64,000 nt of DNA, taken from assembly GCA_905201895.1 (NCBI GenBank), contig CAJKPX010000006.1:8676-72675 (forward strand). The letters run 5' to 3'. Within the stretch, counting starts at the first letter, position 1; each line of letters starts with the position of its first letter. This stretch comes from an uncultured Eubacteriales bacterium. GTDB lineage: Bacteria; Bacillota; Clostridia; Oscillospirales; CAG-272. Under the pieces are notes generated by a model. It did not search any database, had not been told where the DNA came from, and was given only the letters and a program-made list of their open reading frames with translations. Position numbers and translations under genes: made by a program. Positions 8,156-16,734 of this stretch are shown piece after piece.

Positions 8156-8818
8156 ATGCACTATACGCACGCGTTTTTTGATCTGGACGGCACCCTGATC
8201 GACTCCTCGCCGGGAATCACGCACTCGGTGCAATATGCCCTTTCGCACTGCGGGATCACACCGCCGCCCGAGGAGGAGCTGACCTGCTTCATCGGTCCGC
8301 CACTGCTCGATTCCTTTTGTAAATATTTTGGCATGTCCCGTGAGGAGGGACTCCGCGCCGTGGAGCTTTACCGCGAAAATTATCGCGCAGGAGGCATGCT
8401 GGAATGTCGCGCCTACGATGGCATTCCCCATCTTTTGGAAACACTGACCGAAAACGGGATCGTCCCCGTTCTTGCTACCTGCAAGCCAACCTGCTTTGCC
8501 GAGCAGATCCTGGCTCATCTCAATCTTCGACGCTATTTCGCCTTTGTTTCTGGTCCCGAGCTGGACGGAACGCGCGGAGAAAAGCATGAGGTGATCGCAC
8601 ACGCGATCGAGCAGCTCAGGCTTGATGGGAATGCCTCGATCCTGATGATCGGTGATCGCGACAACGACGTGCTGGGAGCAGCCGTTCACGGCATCGGCTG
8701 CGCGGGCGTGCTTTGGGGCTTCGGCTCACGCGAGGAACTGCTGGGAGCGGGTGCTGCATTTCTTTCCGACTCTCCCGCAGAGCTTGCACGCCTGATGTTA
8801 GATAACACATCCGATTAA
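8156..8818 (+). CDS. HAD-superfamily hydrolase, phosphoglycolate-phosphatase-like
   Basis: A 220-residue cytosolic enzyme. HAD motif I is FDLDGTLIDSS (nucleophile and acid-base Asp), motif II is the Thr in ATCKP, and motif IV is MIGDRDNDVLGA. The cap between motifs I and II is the helical C1 type seen in Gph and PpaX-like phosphatases. It dephosphorylates a small phosphometabolite; phosphoglycolate or pyrophosphate are family possibilities and the true substrate cannot be read. AAAAAGGAG before ATG 8156 sets the start. No strong terminator separates it from glucokinase, but the latter has its own promoter. Confidence 0.88.
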   Translation: MHYTHAFFDLDGTLIDSSPGITHSVQYALSHCGITPPPEEELTCFIGPPLLDSFCKYFGMSREEGLRAVELYRENYRAGGMLECRAYDGIPHLLETLTENGIVPVLATCKPTCFAEQILAHLNLRRYFAFVSGPELDGTRGEKHEVIAHAIEQLRLDGNASILMIGDRDNDVLGAAVHGIGCAGVLWGFGSREELLGAGAAFLSDSPAELARLMLDNTSD

Positions 8819-8863
8819 CCCGAAAATATTTTCTTTTTCAGTGCGCAAAAAAAGAAAAAACTC

Positions 8864-8892
8864 TTGACGAATCGCGTAAAATATTCTATAAT
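8864..8892 (+). promoter_or_regulatory. Sigma-A promoter of the glucokinase gene
   Basis: TTGACG (8864-8869), 17 bases, TATAAT (8887-8892), 45 bases before the start codon. Confidence 0.85.
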
Positions 8893-8937
8893 ATAAGATG
8901 ATACAAAAGTCCCATTCAAGAAAGGATGTAACACATT

Positions 8938-9897
8938 ATGTACCGTATCGGAATTGACCTTGGCGGCACCAATATTGCTGCCGGAATTGTGAATGAAAAG
9001 TTTGAGATCGTGGCACAAGACAGCACCCCCACCCTTCCCTCGCGTCCCAGCGTGGCGATTGTGGACGATATTGCCATGCTCTGCAAGAAGCTTTGCGAGC
9101 GCATGGGCTTGACGGTGGACGATATCGACTCGCTCGGCATCGCATCGCCCGGTATTGTGGATGACGATATCGGTCACGTGGTTTACACCAACAATATCAA
9201 TCTCAAGAACTTCCCCATCCTTCCCCTGCTCCGTGAGCGCTTCCCCGTGAAGGAAATGCACATTGAGAACGACGCAAACGCCGCTGCATGGGGCGAGGCA
9301 ATCGCAGGCGCTGCAAAGGGCAGCAAGTCCTCTGTCATGATCACGCTCGGAACCGGCGTTGGCGGCGGTATTATTACCGACGGTAAGGTGTTCAAGGGCT
9401 TCAACTCTGCGGCAGGTGAGCTTGGACACGTAGTGATTCAGGTTGACGGCAGACAGTGCTCCTGCGGCAGAAAGGGCTGCTGGGAGACCTATTCCTCTGC
9501 AACGGGTCTGATTAAAACCACCAAAGAAAAGATCGAGGAGTGCGAGGCACAGGGTCGCAAGACTGTGATGACCGATCTGGTTGCACAAAAGGGCAAGATC
9601 AACGGTCGCACGGCGTTTGACGGCATGCGTATGGGTGATGCCGCCGCAAAAGAGGTGGTGGACGAATACGTGAAGTATCTTGCAAGCGGACTCGCAAGCA
9701 TGATCAACATTTTCCAGCCCGAGGTCATCTCGCTCGGCGGCGGTATTTCCAACGAGGGTCAGGCACTGATTGATCTGGTTGAGCCTTTGGTTCGCTCACA
9801 GCAGTACGGCACCAATCAGGTTCCGCTGACCGATATTCGTACCGCACAGCTCCGCAATGACGCCGGCATCATTGGTGCCGCAGTGCTGGGCATGTAA
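8938..9897 (+). CDS. glcK: ROK-family glucokinase
   Basis: A 319-residue cytosolic sugar kinase that phosphorylates glucose with ATP at the entry of glycolysis. It shows the N-terminal phosphate loop IGIDLGGTNIAAG, the substrate block NDANAAAWGEA, GTGVGGGI, the ROK zinc signature GHV followed by CSCGRKGCWE, and SLGGGISNEG near the C-terminus. The length is typical for ROK kinases and there is no helix-turn-helix extension, so it is an enzyme rather than a repressor. AAAGGATG precedes the ATG. It is a single-gene unit with its own promoter and terminator. Confidence 0.93.
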   Translation: MYRIGIDLGGTNIAAGIVNEKFEIVAQDSTPTLPSRPSVAIVDDIAMLCKKLCERMGLTVDDIDSLGIASPGIVDDDIGHVVYTNNINLKNFPILPLLRERFPVKEMHIENDANAAAWGEAIAGAAKGSKSSVMITLGTGVGGGIITDGKVFKGFNSAAGELGHVVIQVDGRQCSCGRKGCWETYSSATGLIKTTKEKIEECEAQGRKTVMTDLVAQKGKINGRTAFDGMRMGDAAAKEVVDEYVKYLASGLASMINIFQPEVISLGGGISNEGQALIDLVEPLVRSQQYGTNQVPLTDIRTAQLRNDAGIIGAAVLGM

Positions 9898-9920
9898 TAT
9901 TTAACCTACATACACACAAA

Positions 9921-9966
9921 GCAGGTCTGTTTCAATCCAAAACGGTTGAGGCAGGCCTGCCCCTTT
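9921..9966 (+). terminator. Terminator after glucokinase
   Basis: GCAGGTCTG (9921-9929) pairs with CAGGCCTGC (9952-9960) with one G-U, followed by CCCTTTT. Confidence 0.6.
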
Positions 9967-10095
9967 TGATACAACGCAGAAAAGAAAAAGGAACCCGAAA
10001 AGGCTGCTTCTCATAAGGAAGTTTGATTTCTCCTTGTAGGGACCGGCGTCCTCGACGGTCCGAGACAAATTTTGCTATGCAGGAAACAAATAATT

Positions 10096-10131
10096 AACCC
10101 CAACAGATTTTACAAATCTGATGGGGTTTTA
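10096..10131 (-). terminator. Terminator of the cargo gene
   Basis: AACCCCAACAGATTT (10096-10110) pairs with AAATCTGATGGGGTTT (10114-10129). It has flanking T and A and abuts the stop codon of the minus-strand gene. Confidence 0.75.
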
Positions 10132-10635
10132 TCATATTCCGTAACGTATTGCCTTCCATTCGTTCCAAAAGGCAATATAACCGCTTCGATCAAATTCATC
10201 TTTGGGTAATTTTTTATCTGCAGCGGCATTATAAAATGCTTCTACTTGGTCTGCAAATGCAAAGACGGTTGTTTTATATTCATCAAATAATATTTCCGTT
10301 CTTTCTCCTGCTTCTGTAACTAAAACAACATTGCCGTTTTCGTGCAAAACCGACCAATCAACTCCGTTAGGGCAACCGCAAATATCAACTTTTGAAAGTT
10401 CTTCATTTGCTATCATAAAAAAGCCACAGCAAGGAAGCATTTGATTACTCTCATATATTTTATGATCTTCCTTCAAGGATTTCAGCAAATACAATGCGGT
10501 GGAACTGACTGTTGCGTCATCATATTCCAAAACTTCATGTCCTATGATCGCTTTTGCATTTCCGTGAAGACACAGATCCTCGATGGGATCTACCCCTTCC
10601 ATCCAATGAAGATTGGATACACTGATAGAAAACAT
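10132..10635 (-). CDS. Uncharacterised protein, cargo of the inverted-repeat island
   Basis: A 167-residue soluble protein with no signal or membrane segment and no motif I recognise. It is acidic, has Cys-Cys-Gly (LPCCGFF) and CGCPNGVDW, and an aromatic C-terminus (FWNEWKAIRYGI). Its size, acidity and isolated position recall immunity proteins of polymorphic toxins, but no toxin is present, so this is only a suggestion. GGAGG six bases before ATG 10635 supports expression. Codon choice is AT-richer than the flanking genes, consistent with acquisition together with the repeats around it. Confidence 0.7.
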   Translation of the reverse strand: MFSISVSNLHWMEGVDPIEDLCLHGNAKAIIGHEVLEYDDATVSSTALYLLKSLKEDHKIYESNQMLPCCGFFMIANEELSKVDICGCPNGVDWSVLHENGNVVLVTEAGERTEILFDEYKTTVFAFADQVEAFYNAAADKKLPKDEFDRSGYIAFWNEWKAIRYGI

Positions 10636-10739
10636 ATGTAACCTCCGTTATCGCCAGTTTCGCCTTTGTATTACAAAGGCATAGGGCAAAGCCCATACCC
10701 CTCCTACAATACCGAATATATTATATCATAGATTAGCAG

Positions 10740-10945
10740 AGAAAGCAAGAGTTATATTCCGACTCCGTCGGAGTGATATTATACGGCTCCGCCGTGTAGT
10801 GATATTGTTCGGCTTCGCCTCACAGTGATATTTTATTCGCCCCTTTAACTTGCGAAGCAAATATCACTCGGCGCAAGCCGAATACCACTGCGTAAGCAAA
10901 AATTTCGCCTTTGGCGAAATATACTCGCCCAAGGCGAATAAAACT
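10740..10945. repeat. Palindromic repeat block of short GTGATAT-spaced hairpins
   Basis: A run of small stems separated by AGTGATAT or its complement: CCGACTCCGTCGG (10759-10771), ACGGCTCCGCCGT (10783-10795), CGGCTTCGCC, then after a centre near 10840 GGCGCAAGCC, TTTCGCCTTTGGCGAAA (10902-10918) and CTCGCCCAAGGCGAA. GTGATAT stands left of the centre and ATATCAC right of it, so the whole block is also one large imperfect inverted repeat. Similar interspersed hairpin blocks occur in gut Firmicutes genomes. The hairpins differ from each other, which excludes a CRISPR array. No coding sequence is seen in 10636-11008. Confidence 0.7.
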
Positions 10946-11008
10946 GCCCAACTTCCTTATGAGAAGTTGGGCAAATCGAGTTCCTTTTTTTATTACTGAG
11001 AGTCAGAA

Positions 11009-11260
11009 TCAGAACGGGCCGATCCAGGCACCCTCCTCGGTGTCTGCAGCATCGTAATCGTAGGTAGCCTCCTCGGTAGTTGCCTCCTCTGTGGTTGCCT
11101 CCTCAGTGGTGGCTTCCTCGGTGGTTGCACCCTCGGTGGTCACTTCCGCGGTGGTGTCGTTGCCATCCTTATTAGGATCGCTATTGTCAACACAAGCACA
11201 AAGCATGAGCGAAAGAGTCAGAACCAGTGCCAATACAATGAGTAACTTTTTCATAATCAT
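11009..11260 (-). CDS. Small lipoprotein with Thr-Thr-Glu-Glu-Ala repeats
   Basis: About 83 residues. A lipoprotein signal (KKLLIVLALVLTLSLMLCAC) is followed by Asp/Asn-rich sequence, about five TTEEA-type repeats encoded by near-identical 15-base units (11070-11150), and a short end (DTEEGAWIGPF). The repeats look like a flexible wall-spanning stalk rather than a domain, so after lipidation almost nothing but stalk remains. AAAGGAAATC places the start at 11260. It is the last gene of the minus-strand secreted locus, 36 bases after the beta-helix gene, and ends near the edge of the inverted-repeat island. It could be a remnant of a longer lipoprotein cut by that insertion. Confidence 0.65.
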   Translation of the reverse strand: MIMKKLLIVLALVLTLSLMLCACVDNSDPNKDGNDTTAEVTTEGATTEEATTEEATTEEATTEEATYDYDAADTEEGAWIGPF

Positions 11261-11295
11261 GATTTCCTTTCGTTTCTCTATTCTGTTTAGAGCGA

Positions 11296-12801
11296 TCATT
11301 CAGCCGCCGGAGTGCCCGCAGCAACGATTGCCTTGAGGTATTCGTTGTTTGCATACGCATCCTGCTCCAGCGCTGCGCTTGCCACACTGTAAACGGAACG
11401 CACGTTTTCCTCTGCGTTGTAGGGGAACGCAATCGTGTTCAGCTCGTCGCCGTAATAGTAGGTCAGGATACCGATCACGGCATACTCCTGCGTTACGTCC
11501 TCGATATCGTAGTAACAACCGCGGAACACCTTGCGGTTACCGTCCTCGGAATCATTGATGTAGATCTTGTTGAACTCGAGCTTGTTGCGCTCTGCGATCA
11601 GGTTGATGTTAAGCTCGCCGTCCTGCATAAATCTGTCGGCATTCTTCTTGGTGATCAGGAAGAGCGAAACGTTGACTTCCTCGCCATATTTGATCAGATC
11701 ATTGTAGAACGTAGCGTCGATCTCTGCGGAGAAGCTGATGCCCATCGGGTCATCGGTTCGGATGCAGGCACCGGGAATAACCGACAGATCGTTTGAACCG
11801 CTGGTGAAGTAGCCAAGCTTGCTCTCGGTCTCCCCTGCTTCAAACACGGGCATTGCAGCAATCGTTCTGCCGTTGTAGGTCGAATCGGAGGGCAACGCAA
11901 TGCCCTGCGCAATCACCGTGTTGCTCGCAGACCATGTTGCACCTGCATCGTTGATGGTTGCGGTCTTTCCTGCGCTGGTGAAAATAAAGTAATTCTTCAC
12001 GGCATCCCGATGCACGCTCGAAATCACCATCTTAGCGGTTGCATCAAAGTTCAGGGTTGTTGGAACGTTGATATTGATCATAGCGCTTGAGCCGCTGTTT
12101 GCATTCACGGGGCGATTGTCCAAAACGGTGGTACCCTTTACGTTAAGGGTGGGAATACCTGCAAAGAGATAGAACATCGAAGCGTTGCCGAGATGACCCG
12201 TTTGAGTGGAGCCATTGGTAACCGTCGAGTTTTCCACGTTGATGGTTACAACGGTGTCTGCGTTGGTGTAGGTTGCGACCATGGGGTCACTTCCGTTTGC
12301 CTTGGTGATTGTCGAATTGACAATCTCAAAGGTTTGGGTCTTATTTCCGCCGTTTCCGGTTCCGCGGTCGTTGTTCTGAATGTTGACAAGCAAACCGGTG
12401 GTGAAGTTCCAGGTCACATTCTCAAGACGAACCGTGGTGTCAAACTCGGGGTTGTAGCGGAAGCGGAAGCCGCGCTGCGATTGAATGGTGATGTTTTTGA
12501 TGGTTGCACCCTTGTAGAAAAGCCAAAGGTAACCGTTGCCTGCGGTGAGCTTGTGGCCTGCACCGTCGATGGTGACGTTGCCGTCAACCGCAATGTTAGA
12601 GGAAGACGTGGTGGCATCTGCCAGAAAGGTGATGGTTTCTCCGTCCTTTGCCGCCTTAATCGCTGCGTCAAAGGTTGCATACTCGGTGGCTCCGATCTTG
12701 CATACGTTGCCCGCAGCCGTAATGGAAATCATCGACAGAGGAAACGCGGAAAGGATCATCAGAACTGCCAACGCAAGAGAAAGAAGCTTTTTTGTTTTCA
12801 T
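11296..12801 (-). CDS. Secreted beta-helix-type protein
   Basis: A 501-residue exported protein. It has a signal peptide (KKLLSLALAVLMILSAFPLSMISITAAG), then ATEYATFDAAIKAAKDGETITFLAD and ITIDGAGHKLTAGN, the start of a pectate-lyase-like right-handed beta-helix in which repeated strands (KNITIQ, LENVTW, FEIVNSTIT, INVENSTVTN) follow. From about residue 360 a separate domain begins (GISFSAEID, YYYGDELNTIAFPYNAEENVRSV) that is also seen in the proteins at 18216-20957 and 43733-48076. No catalytic residues can be assigned; carbohydrate or surface binding is plausible. AAAGGAG precedes ATG. It lies 65 bases after the MBL lipoprotein gene in one direction. Confidence 0.75.
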   Translation of the reverse strand: MKTKKLLSLALAVLMILSAFPLSMISITAAGNVCKIGATEYATFDAAIKAAKDGETITFLADATTSSSNIAVDGNVTIDGAGHKLTAGNGYLWLFYKGATIKNITIQSQRGFRFRYNPEFDTTVRLENVTWNFTTGLLVNIQNNDRGTGNGGNKTQTFEIVNSTITKANGSDPMVATYTNADTVVTINVENSTVTNGSTQTGHLGNASMFYLFAGIPTLNVKGTTVLDNRPVNANSGSSAMININVPTTLNFDATAKMVISSVHRDAVKNYFIFTSAGKTATINDAGATWSASNTVIAQGIALPSDSTYNGRTIAAMPVFEAGETESKLGYFTSGSNDLSVIPGACIRTDDPMGISFSAEIDATFYNDLIKYGEEVNVSLFLITKKNADRFMQDGELNINLIAERNKLEFNKIYINDSEDGNRKVFRGCYYDIEDVTQEYAVIGILTYYYGDELNTIAFPYNAEENVRSVYSVASAALEQDAYANNEYLKAIVAAGTPAAE

Positions 12802-12866
12802 GATGCATACTCCTTTTTGCTGTTTTTATTTTGACTGCACGCAGTCTGTTTTTTGTGACCGATGAA

Positions 12867-14705
12867 TTAATTTGCGAGATACGTGGGCACATCCTCATGG
12901 CGCACGACCGAAGTGACCGCGTTGTTTTTGAGCGTTAGGATCACCACGTCATCGTTTGCAACGTAGATGTTGTTTTTGCACGCATCGGTGTTAAAGAAAT
13001 ACTTGTTTTGGTTTTCCGCCAGATAATCGTCCCCCAAGGTCTGTTTTCCGTTGAGTGTATGCTGGGAGAGAGGTCCGGTTCCGAGCGGGAAGAGCACGTA
13101 GGTGGGCGCAACCATCGGATAGAGCGAGGAGGGCGCGGATTGAATCCCGTGATGCGCAACCTGCAGCACCTCGCATTTGAGATCGCTTGCACTGTAAATA
13201 GATGCCATCAGAGTTCCGACGGTGGAGCCGATGTCACCCATATACATGGTTTTGATCCCCTCTGCCTCAACGGTGAACGCGATGCTGGAGGTGTTGAAAT
13301 AGTCGATCTCATTCTCGGCGTAAAGGTCTGCCGTGTAGAGCATATTGATCTTCGCGTTTCGGATGTAGTAGATCTGTCCGGGGCGCGCGTTGGTAAAGCT
13401 TGCATTCGGGAATTTCGAGGTAATTTTCGATTCAATCGCGGTAATACCGTCAAACCATTCGTCGGAGGTGAACTGCGACGAGGTCGGGAAGTTATAAATG
13501 AAGCGCTCCACCGTTACCTTGTCGGCGTAGTTGTTTGCAAAGTGCGGGAAGAAACCAACGTGGTCCCCGTGCGTGTGCGTAAAGATCCATGCGGCGATCA
13601 CAATATTGTTGGGATCGGGCGCCTGCTTCTTCATGACCTCATAGAGTCGGGTTGCGTTGTCGGCAACGTTGTGACCGCCGTCAACCACAAGGAAGCTGCC
13701 GTCGGAGAGACGCATCACGTACGCCATACCATTCATAGTGCCCGATTGATAGAGCAGACCGACCTGCGTGACCAACGTATCGCAGACGCCGTCGGTATAG
13801 ACGTTATCGGATTCGAGTCCTGCAAGCGAGGTGGTGGATTTTTTCTCGATCATCACGCGAAGCTCGGAGCGCGAGGGGAGATAGATCACGGTCAGAACAT
13901 GCGTGTCGTTTACATAGGTGAGAAAACGGTTTTTCTGATCCTTGAAGCCCGTGCTCTCGTTGGCGGCGTAGAGCGTGTAGCCGGCTGCCGTCACGGTTTG
14001 ACAGTAGGTTTCAAAATCTGCCTGCTTTGCGCCGTCAAACAGTGCCTGATAAGCTGTTTTGGTGCATTTGTAAAAGCCGTCGGGAGTGATGTTCGGCATC
14101 TGCGGAATTTTGCTCAAGAGCTCATTCGTCGACGAAATCACGTGATATTCGGCGGGCATCGTGAGCTCCTTGGCTTCACTGTCATAATTGTTGGTGATGT
14201 AGAGCGTCAGCTTCAGAACCGCACTGCTCAAATCATTCTTCAGAGTTGAAACAACGCAGATCTTGTTGCCAACAGTACGAAGCGCTGCCTCGCCATAGCC
14301 GAGCATCTTCTTGGCGGTCTCCGTCTCGGGGTAGTCCACGTCGCCGACCAGAATCTCATAGCTTTCGGAATCAGCCTCACTGTCGAAGCCTCTCCAGTCA
14401 TCCTTGCAGGTTGGCTCCACGCCGGTTGTTCTCTTAATCTGCTTTGCCAGATTCTGCGCATACGACATCGCGTCGAGATCGTCGAGCGGATAAATGATCG
14501 TGATCGCCTTGCCGTCCTTGACGATCGGAATCACGTTCTCCCCCACCCCTTCAGTGGTCGCCTCGCCGGAGGTATCGGTGGGCTCTTGATTCGCCGTTGT
14601 TTCCCCCGAAGTATCGTTATTATCGGGCAGATTTCCCGTGTTGCACGCGCAAAGCAAGACGAGCGACAGGCAACACAGGAAAATCGCCATCAGTAATTTC
14701 TTCAT
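12867..14705 (-). CDS. Extracellular MBL-fold lipoprotein
   Basis: A 612-residue lipoprotein (KKLLMAIFLCCLSLVLLCAC) with a Thr/Glu/Ser-rich linker, an N-terminal domain (about 55-200, ITIIYPLDDLDAMSYAQ, YEILVGDVDYPET) that resembles the alpha/beta domain preceding some glycosidases, an intermediate domain, and a metallo-beta-lactamase fold from about residue 330. The metal motif is FTHTHGDHVGFF, with GGH before it, YMGDIGS, and QVAHHGIQSAPSSLYP, a set shared with ComEC-type MBL domains. It would act as a surface hydrolase, perhaps on a phosphodiester; the substrate is unknown. It belongs with the solute-binding protein upstream. The Shine-Dalgarno signal before ATG is weak. Confidence 0.8.
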   Translation of the reverse strand: MKKLLMAIFLCCLSLVLLCACNTGNLPDNNDTSGETTANQEPTDTSGEATTEGVGENVIPIVKDGKAITIIYPLDDLDAMSYAQNLAKQIKRTTGVEPTCKDDWRGFDSEADSESYEILVGDVDYPETETAKKMLGYGEAALRTVGNKICVVSTLKNDLSSAVLKLTLYITNNYDSEAKELTMPAEYHVISSTNELLSKIPQMPNITPDGFYKCTKTAYQALFDGAKQADFETYCQTVTAAGYTLYAANESTGFKDQKNRFLTYVNDTHVLTVIYLPSRSELRVMIEKKSTTSLAGLESDNVYTDGVCDTLVTQVGLLYQSGTMNGMAYVMRLSDGSFLVVDGGHNVADNATRLYEVMKKQAPDPNNIVIAAWIFTHTHGDHVGFFPHFANNYADKVTVERFIYNFPTSSQFTSDEWFDGITAIESKITSKFPNASFTNARPGQIYYIRNAKINMLYTADLYAENEIDYFNTSSIAFTVEAEGIKTMYMGDIGSTVGTLMASIYSASDLKCEVLQVAHHGIQSAPSSLYPMVAPTYVLFPLGTGPLSQHTLNGKQTLGDDYLAENQNKYFFNTDACKNNIYVANDDVVILTLKNNAVTSVVRHEDVPTYLAN

Positions 14706-14766
14706 TATCTATTACCATGTTTCCGTTTTGCCACGGAAAGCTCCTTTTTAAGGTTGGATATTACAA

Positions 14767-14801
14767 GCAGGGGGATGCTACATTCCTGCAACATCCCCTG
14801 C
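14767..14801 (-). other. Intercistronic stem-loop between the solute-binding and MBL genes
   Basis: GCAGGGGGATG (14767-14777) pairs with CATCCCCTGC (14792-14801) with one bulge. No T run follows on the minus strand, so a 3'-protecting or expression-balancing hairpin after the abundant binding-protein message is more likely than a full terminator. Confidence 0.5.
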
Positions 14802-14850
14802 CTTGGCAGATAATTGCATCTTCATTATCATTGCCGAGCTCTTGATTATT

Positions 14851-16437
14851 TTACGTGAGGTCCTTTACCATGAACCAATCGTCAAGATCACGCAGCGCCG
14901 CAGTCAGCTTATCTGCATTGGTTTCCCAAGCGCCGTCAACCGTGCCCTCGTTTTTCGCAACGCTTCTCCAGAGCTTGTATTTCGCACCCTCGAGTGCAAC
15001 GTTGAACTGTTCACCAAAGTCAAAGTCTGAGTTGTCGAGAATGATATCGAATACGCGAGCTGCCTCGCTCGTGCCAAGATATCTTGCCTTCATGATCTTC
15101 TCGAAGTAGTAAGGACGAACGTACTCATAGCTGAGCGCATTCATATGCTCCAGCACGGCACTTGCCATATCATGGTCGAGACGCGAGGTGTTCGGAACGC
15201 TGACGATCGCATAGGAATCCTGCATGCCCGAACCGTAGTTCTTCTGATTGGTGTCATATTTCGGCAGCGGAAGCAGTCCGTATTTTGCCTTCATATCACG
15301 GAACGCCTTGTTCTGTGCCGCATAGCGGTAAATAACGTCGATATCAAAGATCGCCTTGCTGTTTGCGAACATCTGATACTGCTGCGCGGAGGTGGTATCG
15401 GCACCGGGAGTCTTTGCAATCAGCCATACGCCTCCCTGGTTATACAGGTTGATCACCTTGGACATACCGTCCTCAAGGAGCGCGTTGCCGTCAACGTTCC
15501 AGGAGTGCGTTCCGTCGTCGTTCTCAACGGTGAGCTCGAGGTTGAACGCATAAAGGAATCCGTCGTATGCCTCGCAGTTCGCGTTGGAAAGCAGACCGTA
15601 AACGTCGTTTGCATCCTTGGAGTCGGAGCCGTCCTTGTCGTCCCAGATCGAGGCGTATTGGAACAGCACGTCATAGGTCCATCCGCCATCCAGCACCAGC
15701 TCGTACAGATCGATGTTATCCTCTCCCGTTACGTACTGATCATACAGATCGAAGTTTACGTAGGTTGCCATCATACGGTTGTATGCGCAAAGGTTGGAGT
15801 CACCGATGATGTAATAGAGATGACCCATACCCTGCGTGTTTTCGATAAAGTTCTCGTTCCACCAGGGCTTGGTGAGGTCAAGATACGGCATTGCTTCGGA
15901 ATCCATGAGGTCAACGAGATAGTTGCGGATCATGGGGGCAACGCTATAAGCAGCATAATTGTGGATCATGCTATAGCTTCCGCCAGCCTTCCAGTCCTGC
16001 TCGATCTGCTTGTTCAACTCACTATCGGCGCTCGCACCGTCAAAGCGATCGTACAGGAACTCAATGCCGAGCTCCTCCTCGATCTGCGCGTTACGCTCAA
16101 CCAGAACGAGCTCAAGAGCATCCGCAGGCTTATCGTAGTCACCAAGGTCTACCTTTGCGTAGTCGTTCTTCCATGCGGCAACGCGGAATTCCTTATTGAA
16201 ATCGAGCGTGTTGATCGGAAGATCATACTCCACGAGCGGTCTGCCCCATTCGTCGGTGGGAACCTCGGTGGTCACTTCCTCTGTTGTTTCGTCGGGATCG
16301 GTGGAATCACCGGTGTCTTCCTCGCTGCCCGTGGTCGACGTATCATCGTCGGGATTCGGACCCGGGGTGGCGGGATTGCAAGCTGCACACGCAAGCACAA
16401 GCATGCATGCGAGCAGGAATGCTAAAATCTTTTTCAT
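14851..16437 (-). CDS. Extracellular solute-binding lipoprotein (ABC transporter, sugar-type)
   Basis: A 528-residue lipoprotein (signal KKILAFLLACMLVLACAAC), then a Pro/Asp/Thr-rich linker and a family-1-like solute-binding fold (LVLVERNAQIEEELGIEF, the linker TKPWWNENFIEN, IIGDSNLCAYNRMM, YGLLPLPKYD, MNALSYEYVRPYY). Such proteins capture oligosaccharides or other nutrients for an ABC importer. No permease or ATPase lies nearby; it is followed instead by MBL and beta-helix genes, so it either uses a transporter encoded elsewhere or has been recruited as a sensor. AGGAG seven bases before ATG 16437 fixes the start. A promoter lies at 16482-16510. Confidence 0.88.
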   Translation of the reverse strand: MKKILAFLLACMLVLACAACNPATPGPNPDDDTSTTGSEEDTGDSTDPDETTEEVTTEVPTDEWGRPLVEYDLPINTLDFNKEFRVAAWKNDYAKVDLGDYDKPADALELVLVERNAQIEEELGIEFLYDRFDGASADSELNKQIEQDWKAGGSYSMIHNYAAYSVAPMIRNYLVDLMDSEAMPYLDLTKPWWNENFIENTQGMGHLYYIIGDSNLCAYNRMMATYVNFDLYDQYVTGEDNIDLYELVLDGGWTYDVLFQYASIWDDKDGSDSKDANDVYGLLSNANCEAYDGFLYAFNLELTVENDDGTHSWNVDGNALLEDGMSKVINLYNQGGVWLIAKTPGADTTSAQQYQMFANSKAIFDIDVIYRYAAQNKAFRDMKAKYGLLPLPKYDTNQKNYGSGMQDSYAIVSVPNTSRLDHDMASAVLEHMNALSYEYVRPYYFEKIMKARYLGTSEAARVFDIILDNSDFDFGEQFNVALEGAKYKLWRSVAKNEGTVDGAWETNADKLTAALRDLDDWFMVKDLT

Positions 16438-16481
16438 AGCATTTCTCCTTTCTTTTTTTCGGGGAACTCCCCAGCGGTCTA

Positions 16482-16510
16482 ATTCTAACAAAAAACGGGT
16501 GCACAAACAA
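16482..16510 (-). promoter_or_regulatory. Probable sigma-A promoter of the solute-binding protein operon
   Basis: Minus strand TTGTTT (16505-16510), 17 bases, TAGAAT (16482-16487). Upstream, at about 16549-16562, stands TTGGCAAAAATC, which shares TGGCAAAAATC with the operator-like region at 21339-21390. Confidence 0.5.
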
Positions 16511-16672
16511 GGTATGTTTCTGCCGTTTTGCCTTCAAAACCAAGTTGATTTTTGCCAAATTGGAGAACTGTTTGTTCTCGCCATCAAGCGAATGAGCATT
16601 GTGTACAATTTCTGAAAAACACACTTGTGAAGATTGCACGAAGCGCATTTGTCTGACCAAATCAAACACAAC

Positions 16673-16703
16673 GGGTGGTGCTGCACAGGATGCAACACCA
16701 CCC
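16673..16703 (-). terminator. Strong stem-loop after the 44-residue peptide gene
   Basis: GGGTGGTGCTGCA (16673-16685) pairs with TGCAACACCACCC (16691-16703) around a 5-base loop. On the minus strand it is followed by a T/G-rich stretch (CGTTGTGTTTG), so termination is likely but not textbook. Confidence 0.6.
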
Positions 16704-16734
16704 TGCCTCCTATGGAGGGGCTATTGTGTTTTCA

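Larger units (their letters stand above)
9985..10993. mobile_element. Candidate non-autonomous insertion with imperfect terminal inverted repeats
   Basis: The left edge (about 9985-10023) and the right edge (about 10950-10993) are inverted copies of one ~38-base sequence: a run ending AAAAAGGAAC, then CGA, then a perfectly shared 17-mer (10007-10023 against 10950-10966). The right copy also makes its own 10-base stem (10946-10955 with 10963-10972). Inside lie a hairpin of the GTAGGGACCG type (10036-10061), a terminator, one AT-richer gene (10132-10635) and a palindromic repeat block (10740-10945). There is no transposase, so movement would need help in trans. No target duplication could be confirmed. 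Confidence 0.5.

Noticed and set aside
10740..10945. Regularly spaced short palindromes that might be a CRISPR array.
   Set aside because: The hairpins differ from one another, the shared GTGATAT is only 7 bases, the block inverts about a centre, and no cas gene is near.
11070..11150. 15-base tandem repeats that could be a DNA-level repeat element.
   Set aside because: They lie in frame in the lipoprotein gene and encode TTEEA stalk units, which explains them.
13008..14249. A 413-codon plus-strand frame opposite the MBL lipoprotein gene.
   Set aside because: The minus-strand product has a lipoprotein signal and complete MBL motifs; the plus-strand frame has none.
14851..16437. A possible complete ABC sugar importer around the solute-binding protein.
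   Set aside because: No permease or ATPase gene exists on either side; the neighbours are MBL and beta-helix genes.
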